From NCBI RefSeq assembly GCF_002242805.1, contig NZ_MCGQ01000020.1, forward strand, positions 339,186-403,185: a stretch of DNA of 64,000 bases. The letters run 5' to 3'. Of this stretch, positions 41,834-50,202 are shown piece by piece. Origin of the DNA: Streptomyces diastatochromogenes. Lineage in GTDB: Bacteria; Actinomycetota; Actinomycetes; Streptomycetales; Streptomycetaceae. Position 1 is the stretch's first letter. Each line of letters starts with the position of its first letter. The notes under the pieces are model-generated. The model saw only the letters and a program-made list of their open reading frames with translations, searched no databases and was not told where the DNA came from. The position numbers were made by a program, and so were the translations under genes.

Positions 41834-42145
41834 TCAGGGCGTGCGCTGGGCGGGTGGTACCGCCTCCGTGCGCTGCCGGTTCGGTCCGTCGCCCAGGGCG
41901 ATCGACTTCGCGGTGTTGGAGACGGCCTTGATGCCCAGGTAGGCGGTGGTCAGGCTGGTCACCGCGGTGAAGGCGGCGGTCAGCACTCCGACGATCACGG
42001 CCTTGTCCCCGTTCAGCCGCCACACCCCGAAGATCGCGACTCCGGCGATGGCGAGATTGCTGACGACGACCGCGAGCAGCCCGTACCGCGCGCGATCCTT
42101 CTCCAACTCGGTATCCCGAATGGCCCTGGCCTCATCCCGGCTCAT
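41834..42145 (-). CDS. Small membrane protein of unknown function
   Basis: The protein is 103 aa, start ATG at 42143-42145, preceded by GGCAGGGACG. A charged N-terminal helix (SRDEARAIRDTELEKDRARYG) leads into two hydrophobic spans, LLAVVVSNLAIAGVAIFGVW and VIVGVLTAAFTAVTSLTTAYLG, joined by a short loop with an Asn-Gly-Asp turn. A soluble tail ends in Pro-rich sequence. It is a typical two-span membrane protein; no family is recognised. It is upstream of hrpA on the same strand. Confidence 0.65.
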   Translation of the reverse strand: MSRDEARAIRDTELEKDRARYGLLAVVVSNLAIAGVAIFGVWRLNGDKAVIVGVLTAAFTAVTSLTTAYLGIKAVSNTAKSIALGDGPNRQRTEAVPPAQRTP

Positions 42146-42229
42146 CGTCCCTGCCCCCCGACGGTCACAACCGATCATCCAGAACGTAGCGCTGCCGGGG
42201 TGACCTGCCAAGAAGTCCGCCGAAACGGC

Positions 42230-42259
42230 GAAGGCCCCGTTCTGCTGAACGGGGCCTTC
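42230..42259 (-). terminator. Terminator of the Glu-Asp-Phe tRNA cluster
   Basis: A perfect 13-bp stem (42230-42242 with 42247-42259) lies just past the 3' end of tRNA-Phe, the last tRNA of the cluster. Confidence 0.88.
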
Positions 42260-42265
42260 CGGTTG

Positions 42266-42339
42266 TGGCTGGGGCCGGGGTCGAACCGGCGACCTATCGC
42301 TTTTCAGGCGATCGCTCGTACCAACTGAGCTACCCAGCC
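42266..42339 (-). tRNA. tRNA-Phe (anticodon GAA)
   Basis: Acceptor GGCTGGG pairs with CCCAGCC and the discriminator is A. The anticodon loop CTGAAAA gives GAA, and the T-loop TTCGACC is canonical. It is the last gene of a Glu-Asp-Phe cluster. Confidence 0.95.
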
Positions 42340-42363
42340 ACGAGGTTTCCGGGGAAACCTCAG

Positions 42364-42438
42364 CGGTCCTGACGGGATTTGAACCCGCGGCCTCCACCTT
42401 GACAGGGTGGCGAGCACTCCAAACTGCTCCACAGGACC
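42364..42438 (-). tRNA. tRNA-Asp (anticodon GTC), copy 2
   Basis: The mature sequence is identical to the copy at 37660-37734. It lies 24 bp upstream of tRNA-Phe in the same cluster, probably as one transcript. Confidence 0.95.
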
Positions 42439-42476
42439 AAGCTTGTGTGTGCAACAGTGTCGCACACGATCTTGCG

Positions 42477-42549
42477 TGCCCCCAACGGGATTCGAACCCG
42501 TGCTACCGCCTTGAAAGGGCGGCGTCCTAGGCCGCTAGACGATGAGGGC
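42477..42549 (-). tRNA. tRNA-Glu (anticodon TTC)
   Basis: Acceptor GCCCTCA pairs with TGGGGGC (one G-T pair), and the discriminator is A. The anticodon loop CTTTCAA gives TTC. It is the first gene of the three-tRNA cluster. Confidence 0.95.
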
Positions 42550-42629
42550 TATCGGCCCGCCTGGGCGCTTCTCAGCGCGTCGGGGACGTGAGAAGCATAT
42601 GGGATGGCGGGGAGTATCGCCAAAACGGT

Positions 42630-44183
42630 TTACGACCTCGTGGGAGACGGGGCCGTGGGGGAGGGCGTGGTGCTCGGGAGTCCGCCGCGGAGCCGCTGAT
42701 CGAACACTTCCTCCGGGAGGTGGCGGCTGACCTCGGCCGTGGTGAGGCCCAGGCCGCCCAGTTTGATCTCGTCCCAGGCCTGGAGGCGGCGGCTGTCGCG
42801 GTCGAAGTAGAGGATCGAGGCCTCGATCGGGTCGGGGTACTTGCCCTCCACCGCGCGCAGGCCGCTGCCGCCCGTGGAGCCCTCGATCCGCAGGCGGGTG
42901 CCGTACTTCATGACCTCCGTGCCCTCGTGGTGGAGGTGGCCCGCCAGGACCAGGGGGACCTCGCCGTCCGTCTCCCGGGCCGCGGCGGGCTCGTGCGCGA
43001 TCGCCACGTCGACCGGCGTGCCCGCCGCCGCCTGGTCGCGCAGGGCCGAGGCCAGGCGGTCGCCCGCCAGCCGCTCGGCCGCGTCCCCGCCGGTCGGCGT
43101 CGAGCGGTCAGGAGTGAACTGGGGGTCGCCGATGCCCGCGAAGCGCAGGCCCGCGATCGTCTGCGCCCGGCCGTCGTCCAGGACGTGCACGTTCTTGATG
43201 CGCCGCAGGTAGCGCTGGGTGGTCAGGGAGTCGTGGTTGCCGCGGACCCAGACGTACGGCACGCCCAGGTCCCCGATCGGGTCCAGGAAGCCGTTCTCCG
43301 CCGCCGTACCGTGATCCATCGTGTCGCCGGAGTCCACGATCACGTTCACCTTGTACTGCTCCACCAGCGAGGCGATGATCTTCCAGCTCGCCGGGTTGAG
43401 GTGGATGTCGGAGACGTGCAGGACCCGCAGGGTGGCGGGGTCCGGCTGGTAGGCCGGGAGCGTGGACGTGACGTCGTACAGCTTCGTCACGTTCGTCACC
43501 AGGCGCGCCAACTCCTTCTGGTAGACGTCGAATTCGGTGACGATGCTGCGCGCGTTGCCGACCACGGAGGGTGCGGAGGAGAGCAGGCCCGAGAACCTCG
43601 GCTCCAGGACCGACTTGGGGTTCCAGGTGGCGTACGCCGTCGCCCCGGAGGCGGCCAGCAGGGCCAGCGCCAGGCCGCCGGCCGCCAGGGCGCGGCGCGG
43701 GCGGCGGTAGACGGCGAGGCCGAGGGCGGTCGCCCCGGAGACCACGGCGACGCCGGAGCGTACGGCCAGGTCGAGCGTGCCGTGCTCGACGTCGTGGGCC
43801 ACCTCGTCCTGGAGGCCGGAGAGGCGTTCGGGGTGGTCGACGAGGGCCTGGGAGCGGAGCGGGTCGAGCTGGTCGACGTTGACGTCCAGGCGGACCGGGG
43901 CGACATGGCTGTCCAGGGTCAGCGCGCCCAGCGGGGAGACGTTGATCTTCGTACCGCCGGTCAGGGACGGGCGCAGCGCCATCGTCGTGTCCATCGGGCC
44001 GACCGGGGCCCGTACGTTCCCGACGATCAGCAGGCCCAGCCAGGCGCCGACCAGGACCACCGCGGTGAGGCCGAGGGCGCACAGCCAGGGGTTCGGGCGG
44101 GCCGCCAGTTCGAGCGCGGGAAGACGGGTCCCGCGGGCGCGGCGGGTACGGAGGGCTGCGGCGGGGAGGCGGACGCGGGCCAT
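42630..44183 (-). CDS. Membrane-anchored metallophosphoesterase
   Basis: The protein is 517 aa from the ATG at 44181-44183; a GTG at 44231 would add 16 residues. A transmembrane span (WLCALGLTAVVLVGAWLGLLIVG) lies near residues 33-55, and further hydrophobic segments lie between about 145 and 200. The C-terminal half is a calcineurin-like phosphoesterase with all metal-ligand motifs: VLHVSDIHLN, IVDSGDTMDHG, VRGNHDS, IAHEP and LAGHLHHEG. The region between looks extracytoplasmic. The substrate is unknown; a role in envelope or phosphodiester turnover is inference. Confidence 0.88.
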   Translation of the reverse strand: MARVRLPAAALRTRRARGTRLPALELAARPNPWLCALGLTAVVLVGAWLGLLIVGNVRAPVGPMDTTMALRPSLTGGTKINVSPLGALTLDSHVAPVRLDVNVDQLDPLRSQALVDHPERLSGLQDEVAHDVEHGTLDLAVRSGVAVVSGATALGLAVYRRPRRALAAGGLALALLAASGATAYATWNPKSVLEPRFSGLLSSAPSVVGNARSIVTEFDVYQKELARLVTNVTKLYDVTSTLPAYQPDPATLRVLHVSDIHLNPASWKIIASLVEQYKVNVIVDSGDTMDHGTAAENGFLDPIGDLGVPYVWVRGNHDSLTTQRYLRRIKNVHVLDDGRAQTIAGLRFAGIGDPQFTPDRSTPTGGDAAERLAGDRLASALRDQAAAGTPVDVAIAHEPAAARETDGEVPLVLAGHLHHEGTEVMKYGTRLRIEGSTGGSGLRAVEGKYPDPIEASILYFDRDSRRLQAWDEIKLGGLGLTTAEVSRHLPEEVFDQRLRGGLPSTTPSPTAPSPTRS

Positions 44184-44266
44184 TGGGGCCGTATGCCCGC
44201 GTCCGGGCGCGGATATGCGACGGTTCGCCACCCTCGTACGGGCGTCCCGTACCGGACAATGACCCT

Positions 44267-44617
44267 GTGCTGGAGATGACGCGCGAGGAGTTCGAGGAAC
44301 TGGTCGCCCAGGCGCTCGACCGGATCCCGTCGGAGCTGACGCGGCTGATGGACAACGTCGCGGTGTTCGTCGAGGACGAACCGCCGGCGGACGATCCCGA
44401 GCTGCTCGGGCTGTACGAGGGGACGCCGCTGACCGAGCGGGGCGAGTGGTACGCGGGTGTGCTGCCGGACCGGATCACGATCTACCGGGGGCCGACGCTG
44501 CGGATGTGCGAGAGCCGCGAGGACGTCGTCGCCGAGACCGAGGTCACCGTGGTGCACGAGATCGCCCACCACTTCGGCATCGACGACGCCCGGCTGCACG
44601 CGCTCGGGTACGGGTGA
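44267..44617 (+). CDS. Small metallopeptidase-family protein (HExxH zincin)
   Basis: The protein is 116 aa from a GTG at 44267 (an ATG at 44276 is an alternative start). It contains EEFEELVAQALDRIP at the N-terminus, a VAVFVEDEPP strand, LLGLYEGTPLTER and the zinc-binding EVTVVHEIAHHFGIDD motif, where H-E-I-A-H supplies ligands and catalytic Glu. The sequence ends soon after, in GYG. This minimal zincin family is widespread in bacteria and has no established substrate. Its frame runs upstream only into the divergent phosphoesterase. Confidence 0.85.
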   Translation: MLEMTREEFEELVAQALDRIPSELTRLMDNVAVFVEDEPPADDPELLGLYEGTPLTERGEWYAGVLPDRITIYRGPTLRMCESREDVVAETEVTVVHEIAHHFGIDDARLHALGYG

Positions 44618-44714
44618 TCGGACGAAACGCCGATTCGAACGGTCCGCGTGTCCTCTTGCGGGCGGCGGGAGTTGGGGAGGTTGACTCCCGTCCTTGCCTC
44701 CGGAGGTGGCCGCC

Positions 44715-45221
44715 GTGCGCCCCATGTACGTACCCGTCCGATTGGCCGTCACGGTGCTGGCCCTCACGGCCGCGGCCGGCTGTGTGAGCGTGGGTGACGA
44801 CGCCGGCCGGGCCAGGCCCTCGCACTCGGCGGGGCAGCGGGGCGGCGAGGCGCCCGACGGAGGTCCGGTGGAGGGCGGGGGCGGCCTCGGCTACGGCGGC
44901 AGCGGCTCAGGGGACGGCAAGCACGAGCACGGGGGCAAGAAGAAGCCGGGGGAGTCGGCCTCGCCCTCGGGCTCGCCGTCCGCGACGGGCAGTGCTTCGG
45001 CAGCGCCTCCGCAGCCGGGGCGGACCGTGGACCCGACTCCCACGCGGACCGCCGAGCCGACCCCCACCCAGACGCCCGAGCCGCCCCCGCCGCCCACCGA
45101 ACAGCCGACGTCCGAGCCACCCCCGCCGCCGTCCGCCGAACCGTCCTCGTCGGCCCACGAGGAGACGGGAACCCAACTGGCCCAACGGGAGCCGGCGCCT
45201 GCGGCGGGTTCGCCGGCGTAG
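44715..45221 (+). CDS. Proline-rich lipoprotein or secreted protein
   Basis: The protein is 168 aa from the GTG at 44715, eight bases after GGAGG. The N-terminus is a lipoprotein signal: RPMYVPVRL, a hydrophobic AVTVLALTAAAG stretch and Cys at about residue 23 (AAGC). The mature chain is low-complexity: Gly/Ser/Lys-rich first, then long runs of Pro with Thr, Glu and Ser, suited to spanning the cell wall. No catalytic domain is present. It may act as a wall-associated tether; the function is unknown. Confidence 0.7.
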   Translation: MRPMYVPVRLAVTVLALTAAAGCVSVGDDAGRARPSHSAGQRGGEAPDGGPVEGGGGLGYGGSGSGDGKHEHGGKKKPGESASPSGSPSATGSASAAPPQPGRTVDPTPTRTAEPTPTQTPEPPPPPTEQPTSEPPPPPSAEPSSSAHEETGTQLAQREPAPAAGSPA

Positions 45222-45436
45222 GACGTGACGAGCGTCTCCTGGGCTCGGTTTGCCTTGGGGGGCGTTGGGTGCGTATGGTGGTAGATCGTTTGATCCCATT
45301 TGCCCGGCGCCACTGCAGAGCGCGCCGTGTGGCGCGTACTCTCCCTTGCCGTGGCGGACCGCATTGAGGCGGTCGTGAGCGATTCACGGAGTTGACGGGC
45401 GCGTGCCGAAGAGACTCCGGAAGGTTTCACATTCGC

Positions 45437-47590
45437 ATGTCCGTGTCCAGCACTGATCACATCGTCATGTCCGAGAACAACCAGGACGACGATCTGGTGA
45501 CCGAGGTCACCGAAACAGCTGAGACCCCCCAGACCACCTTTGCCGACCTCGGCCTCCCCGAGGGTGTTGTGCGCAAGCTCGCACAGAACGGCGTGACCAC
45601 CCCCTTCCCGATCCAGGCCGCGACCATCCCGGACGCCCTGGTCGGCAAGGACATCCTCGGCCGTGGCCGCACCGGCTCCGGCAAGACCCTCTCCTTCGGT
45701 CTGCCGACCCTGGCCACGCTGGCCGGCGGCCGCACCGAGAAGAAGCGGCCGCGTGCCGTCATCCTCACCCCGACCCGTGAGCTGGCCATGCAGGTGGCCG
45801 ACGCCCTGCAGCCCTACGGCGACGTCCTCGGCCTGAAGATGAAGGTCGTCTGCGGCGGTACGTCGATGGGCAACCAGATCTACGCCCTGGAGCGCGGTGT
45901 CGACATCCTCGTCGCCACCCCGGGTCGGCTGCGCGACATCATCAACCGCGGTGCCTGCTCCCTGGAGGACGTGCAGATCACCGTCCTGGACGAGGCCGAC
46001 CAGATGTCCGACCTGGGCTTCCTGCCCGAGGTCACCGAGCTGCTCGACCAGGTCCCGGCCGGCGGCCAGCGCATGCTCTTCTCCGCCACCATGGAGAACG
46101 AGATCCAGACCCTCGTCGACCGCTACCTGAACAACCCTGTCTCCCACGAGGTGGACGCGGCCCAGGGCGCGGTGACGACCATGTCGCACCACATCCTCAT
46201 CGTGAAGCCCAAGGACAAGGCGCCGGTCACGGCCGCGATCGCCTCCCGCAAGGGCCGCACGATCATCTTCGTCCGCACCCAGCTGGGCGCCGACCGCGTC
46301 GCCGAGCAGCTGCGCGACGCGGGCGTGAAGGCCGACGCGCTGCACGGCGGCATGACCCAGGGCGCGCGTACCCGGACGCTGGCCGACTTCAAGGACGGCT
46401 ACGTCAACGTCCTGGTCGCCACGGATGTCGCGGCTCGCGGTATCCACGTCGACGGCATCGACCTGGTCCTGAACGTGGACCCGGCCGGTGACCACAAGGA
46501 CTACCTGCACCGTGCGGGCCGTACCGCGCGTGCCGGTCGTACGGGCACGGTCGTCTCGCTGTCCCTGCCGCACCAGCGGCGTCAGATCTTCCGCCTGATG
46601 GAGGACGCCGGCGTCGACGCCGGGCGCCACATCATCCAGGGCGGTTCGGCCTTCGAGCCGGAGGTCGCCGAGATCACCGGCGCCCGGTCCATGACCGAGG
46701 TCCAGGCCGAGTCCGCGGGCAACGCCGCCCAGCAGGCCGAGCGTGAGGTCGCCCAGCTCACCAAGCAGCTGGAGCGCGCCCAGCGCCGCGCGACCGAGCT
46801 GCGCGAGGAGGCCGACCGGCTGGTCGCCCGGGTCGCCCGTGACCGTGGCGAGGACCCGGAGACCGCGGTGGCCGAGGCCCAGGCGGCCGCGGCCGAGGCC
46901 GTGGTCGAGGCGGCCGTGGCCGAGGAGCCGGCGGTGCGCGAGACCGAGCGCGAGGAGCGTCCGGCTGCGGCGTCGTACGAGCGCCGGGAGCGGCGCTCCT
47001 TCGACCGGGACCGTGGCGAGCGTGGCTTCGAGCGTCGTGACGACCGTGGTGGGCGTTCCTTCGAGCGTCGTGACGACCGCGGTGGCCGTGGCTTCGAGCG
47101 TCGTGACGACCGTGGTGACCGTGGTGGGCGTTCCTTCGAGCGTCGCGACGAGCGTCGGCCGTTCGACCGGGACCGTGGCGAGCGTGGCTTCGAGCGTCGT
47201 GACGACCGTGGTGACCGTGGTGGGCGTTCCTTCGAGCGTCGCGACGACCGTGGTGACCGTGGTGGGCGTTCCTTCGAGCGCCGTGACGAGCGTCGGCCGT
47301 TCGACCGGGACCGTGGCGAGCGCGGTTTCGAGCGTCGGGACGACCGTGGTGGCCGCTCCTTCGAGCGCCGCGACGACCGCGGTGGTTTCCGCCGGGACGA
47401 GCGCGGTGGGCACCGGGGCAGCGACCGTCCGTTCAACCGCGACCGTCGTGACGACCGCCCGGGCTTCCGCTCCGCCGGTCACGACCGCCCCTTCGGCCGT
47501 CGTGACGACCACCGTGGCACCGGCTCCGGCTCTGGCTCCGGCTCCTTCGGCCGCCGCGACGACAAGCCGCGCTGGAAGCGCAACGGCTGA
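45437..47590 (+). CDS. DEAD-box RNA helicase with long Arg-rich C-terminal repeats
   Basis: The protein is 717 aa from the ATG at 45437; an in-frame ATG at 45467 (MSENNQDDD) is also possible. The helicase core shows the Q motif (TPFPIQAATIP), Walker A GRGRTGSGKT, PTRELAMQV, VLDEADQM, FSATM and HRAGRTARAGRTG. A coiled-coil-like segment (residues about 440-490) is followed by about 190 residues of repeated R-G/F-E-R-R-D-D units that resemble RGG RNA-binding tails. Such proteins remodel RNA in cold shock, ribosome assembly or RNA decay. A 215-bp leader separates it from the previous gene, which fits post-transcriptional control of the sort seen for cold-shock helicases. Confidence 0.94.
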   Translation: MSVSSTDHIVMSENNQDDDLVTEVTETAETPQTTFADLGLPEGVVRKLAQNGVTTPFPIQAATIPDALVGKDILGRGRTGSGKTLSFGLPTLATLAGGRTEKKRPRAVILTPTRELAMQVADALQPYGDVLGLKMKVVCGGTSMGNQIYALERGVDILVATPGRLRDIINRGACSLEDVQITVLDEADQMSDLGFLPEVTELLDQVPAGGQRMLFSATMENEIQTLVDRYLNNPVSHEVDAAQGAVTTMSHHILIVKPKDKAPVTAAIASRKGRTIIFVRTQLGADRVAEQLRDAGVKADALHGGMTQGARTRTLADFKDGYVNVLVATDVAARGIHVDGIDLVLNVDPAGDHKDYLHRAGRTARAGRTGTVVSLSLPHQRRQIFRLMEDAGVDAGRHIIQGGSAFEPEVAEITGARSMTEVQAESAGNAAQQAEREVAQLTKQLERAQRRATELREEADRLVARVARDRGEDPETAVAEAQAAAAEAVVEAAVAEEPAVRETEREERPAAASYERRERRSFDRDRGERGFERRDDRGGRSFERRDDRGGRGFERRDDRGDRGGRSFERRDERRPFDRDRGERGFERRDDRGDRGGRSFERRDDRGDRGGRSFERRDERRPFDRDRGERGFERRDDRGGRSFERRDDRGGFRRDERGGHRGSDRPFNRDRRDDRPGFRSAGHDRPFGRRDDHRGTGSGSGSGSFGRRDDKPRWKRNG
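47020..47420 (+). repeat. Tandem repeats coding for the helicase tail
   Basis: Units of roughly 27-36 bp built around GAGCGTCGTGACGACCGTGG and TTCGACCGGGACCGTGGCGA recur about ten times in frame. They encode RSFERRDDRGDRGG and RRPFDRDRGERGFER units. The near identity of units suggests active expansion and contraction. Confidence 0.85.
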
Positions 47591-47614
47591 GCGATGACAA
47601 GCTGAGCGACAACG

Positions 47615-47655
47615 AACGGCCGCGGGCCCCGGATCATCCGGGGCCCGCGGCCGTT
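47615..47655. terminator. Strong bidirectional hairpin after the helicase gene
   Basis: A perfect 19-bp stem (47615-47633 with 47637-47655) closes a three-base loop, and TTTCGTTT follows. It separates the helicase from the convergent PucR-type gene. Confidence 0.92.
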
Positions 47656-47676
47656 TCGTTTCTGCGGCGGACGGTG

Positions 47677-49611
47677 TCAGCAGGCGGACAGCGGGGAGCG
47701 GACCGCGTGCCGGGTGCGCTGGAGGCGCAGGGCGAGCTGTACCTCCAGCGCCCGCATGGGTTGCTGCCAGGTGGGGCCGAGCAGGTCGGTGATCCGTTCC
47801 AGGCGCCGGGAGACCGTGTTGGGGTGGACGTGCAGGGCCTCGGCGGCGCGGCGGGGGCTGCCCCCGGACGCGAAGTGGGCCTCCAGGGTGTGCACCAGAT
47901 CGGTGCAGTGCCGTAGGTCGTAGGCGATCACCGGGCCGATGGTGGTCTGTACGAAGGCCGGGATGTCGGGGCTGTCCGCGAGCAGCAGGCCGAGGAAGCC
48001 CAGTTCCTGTGCCGAGGCGCTGCCCCCGTCGGTGCCGAGCGCGGTGAGCGCCTCCAGGCAGCGCCGGGCCTCCTGGTAGGTGGCGTGGACCGGGCCGGGG
48101 TGGGCGACCGGCCCGGCCGAGCCGACCGTCACCCGGCGGCCGGTCACCGCGGACAGCTCGGCGGTGACCGCCCGCCCCGCGGCCCCCGAGTCCGTGCCCG
48201 GGACCAGCAGGACCAGGCAGTCGTCCACGATGGTCTGCAGTCCGGCCATGCGGTGGGCGTACGACGAGGCCCAGACCAGGGAGCGGCCGCTCGCCCCGCC
48301 GTCCGGCCGGGCGATCAGCACCACGTGCGGGTCGTCGAGGGCGACGCCGAGGCGCCGGGCGTGCACCGCGAGCTGCTCGGGCGAGCGGGGCGAGTCGGTG
48401 ACCAGGTCCTGCAGCAGCCGGCCGCGGCCCCCGTCGGGGGAGGCCTCGGCGCCGGCCTCCATCTGCAGCAGGACCGCGATGGACTGGGCCGTGGCCCGCA
48501 GGAGCTGGAGCTGGTGGTCGGTGACCGGCCCGTCCGGGGCCAGGATCAGGGTGCCGAGCACCTCGCGGCCGGCGGTGGCCGGACACAGCCACATGCCCTC
48601 CGCCGAGCGGACGGCGGCGAGTTCGGCGTGCGCGTCCAGGGTCCGCTGGAAGAGCGCCGTCTCGTCCAGGCCCGGGAAGTCGCCCGTGACGACCAGCGTC
48701 CTGCCGGTCGCGTCCCGCACCATCAGCGTGCCGCCCAGCTCGGCCGCGGCGTGGGCGGCGACCTTGCTCAGCCCCTGCCCGCTCAGCACCATGTCGATGA
48801 GCTGGGTGTGGATGCCGCCCAGCCGGAGCGCGGCGCTGGAGGAGTCCAGCGCCCGGGAGACGTCGAGTTCGCGTTCGCTCAGCTCGGAGCGGGTCTGGGC
48901 GAGCAGCCGGGCCTTCTTGATGGCCAGGGAGGCGAGGTCGCCCAGCGAGGACATCAGGGTGATCTCGTCGGGGGTGAAGTGGCGCACGGAGCGATCGGCG
49001 CCGTAGAGCGCGCCGAAGGTGTCGGTGCCCTCCTTCAGGGGCACCGCCATCAGCCCGTGCAGGCCCTCCGCGACGGCGACCTCGTCGGTGGGTGGGGAGT
49101 GCGGGAAGCGCTCGTCGGTGAGGTAGTCGGGGGTCCAGAAGGGGGCCGAGCGGTCGGCGGCCGCGTTGCCGACGCCGCCGTGGGCCGGGACCACGAACCC
49201 GGGGGTGAGGGTGGAGGTGTGGCCGTCGGAGACGCGCACCCGGGTACGGCCGTCGATGGGGTCCTGGAGGGTGATCCACGCCATGTCGAAGTTGAGGAGC
49301 AGCCGGGCCCGCCGGGCGATCACCTGCAGGAGCGCGTCCACGTCGTAGGGGAGGGTCAGCTCCCGGGCGGTGTCCACGAGCGCGGCCAGGGCGGCCTCGC
49401 GCTGCTGGCGGCGCGCGAACAGGCCGTGGATGTCGAGCGCCAGGGTCCGCGCCCGGTCGAGGAGGGCCTGGGACTCGGCGGACATCCAGTCGTCGGTGCT
49501 GGTGCCCGTGGGCGGTGTGAACTGGTGCGGTGGAGCCTCCAGGGCGAGCAGTTCAAGGAGCCTGATCAGTTCGTCCCGTACGAAGTCGTCCGTGCGCCGC
49601 ACCGACCCCAC
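47677..49611 (-). CDS. GAF-domain PucR/CdaR-type transcriptional regulator
   Basis: The protein is 644 aa, start at 49609-49611. A GAF-like sensor domain occupies about residues 85-230 (ARRARLLLNFDMAWITLQDP, LHGLMAVPLKEG, FGALYGAD). A second regulatory part follows (about 270-400), and then a GGDEF-like CdaR region. The PucR C-terminal helix-turn-helix is near residues 575-615: HTLEAHFASGGSPRRAAEAL then HVHPNTVSRRLERITDLLG. The family senses small ligands and controls catabolic or secondary-metabolite genes. The effector and targets here are unknown. Confidence 0.9.
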   Translation of the reverse strand: MGSVRRTDDFVRDELIRLLELLALEAPPHQFTPPTGTSTDDWMSAESQALLDRARTLALDIHGLFARRQQREAALAALVDTARELTLPYDVDALLQVIARRARLLLNFDMAWITLQDPIDGRTRVRVSDGHTSTLTPGFVVPAHGGVGNAAADRSAPFWTPDYLTDERFPHSPPTDEVAVAEGLHGLMAVPLKEGTDTFGALYGADRSVRHFTPDEITLMSSLGDLASLAIKKARLLAQTRSELSERELDVSRALDSSSAALRLGGIHTQLIDMVLSGQGLSKVAAHAAAELGGTLMVRDATGRTLVVTGDFPGLDETALFQRTLDAHAELAAVRSAEGMWLCPATAGREVLGTLILAPDGPVTDHQLQLLRATAQSIAVLLQMEAGAEASPDGGRGRLLQDLVTDSPRSPEQLAVHARRLGVALDDPHVVLIARPDGGASGRSLVWASSYAHRMAGLQTIVDDCLVLLVPGTDSGAAGRAVTAELSAVTGRRVTVGSAGPVAHPGPVHATYQEARRCLEALTALGTDGGSASAQELGFLGLLLADSPDIPAFVQTTIGPVIAYDLRHCTDLVHTLEAHFASGGSPRRAAEALHVHPNTVSRRLERITDLLGPTWQQPMRALEVQLALRLQRTRHAVRSPLSAC

Positions 49612-49663
49612 CCCCCAGTTGATCCGCGCGCATGCAGCGATTGACTCTCGCTAGCCGCCCGCG

Positions 49664-49693
49664 AAACTAGATTGTCGGCGTGGAAGCCGTCAA
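49664..49693 (-). promoter_or_regulatory. Candidate promoter of the PucR-type regulator
   Basis: On the minus strand TTGACG (49693-49688) and TAGTTT (49669-49664) are spaced by 18 bp, close to the Streptomyces housekeeping consensus. They lie about 50 bp upstream of the start codon. Confidence 0.45.
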
Positions 49694-50202
49694 CAATGAC
49701 TTAAACCAGTGCTGAAGCCCCTATGTTTGGCTGAATCCACATGTGACGGTCCGTCTGACGGTGACCGGAACACCACTCCTGCCGTCTCCGAGGGTTGTCC
49801 CCGAACCTTCCGCAGGGCCGCCCGCGCGCCGGACAATGGTGCCGACAGCGCACCACCCAGCCGGGAGGTGCAGCTCAACGGGGGAAAAGCTCAACGGGGG
49901 AATGTCCAACGGGGGATGGACCATTGACGGAGGCACCGAGCTGTCTACGTTCGCACCTGATGCCGGAGATCCACGCGGACGGCGCCGAGCCGTCGTAGGA
50001 CCGCCCGGGCGCCCTGAGGAGGCGTCACGGCCCGGCCGTCGGAGTCGAGTTCGGGCCGGATTTGCCGCCCTGTCGAGGGCGTGGACTACACACAGATGAG
50101 CGGCTGTTCCGCACCGGCGTCGTTGCGCGACCCCCACCGGCCGCTCATGACCGAACTCTGGACGTCCCCCCGTGGAGCGGACGCAGAGAAGGGGGTACGG
50201 CG
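49694..50202. other. Non-coding stretch with a triple direct repeat
   Basis: The gap between the divergent genes is 591 bp in all (49612-50202). It holds three exact CAACGGGGGA units at 49876-49885, 49892-49901 and 49907-49916, about one and a half helical turns apart. The frames that cross this region are short and of random composition. The G-rich GAGAAGGGGG just before 50203 is the ribosome site of the next gene. Confidence 0.5.

Noticed and set aside
37762..41931. A 1,389-codon open frame on the plus strand opposite hrpA
   Set aside because: It is the antisense shadow of a clear hrpA gene. High GC3 keeps stops out of this frame, and the translation is low-complexity with no motif.
47020..47420. 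Regularly repeated units that could suggest a CRISPR array
   Set aside because: The units keep reading frame, have no unique spacers and encode the helicase tail.
44891..49279. A 1,462-codon minus-strand frame over the lipoprotein and helicase genes
   Set aside because: It crosses two well-supported plus-strand genes and part of the PucR-type gene. The Thr/Val-rich stretch is the reverse reading of the helicase repeats.
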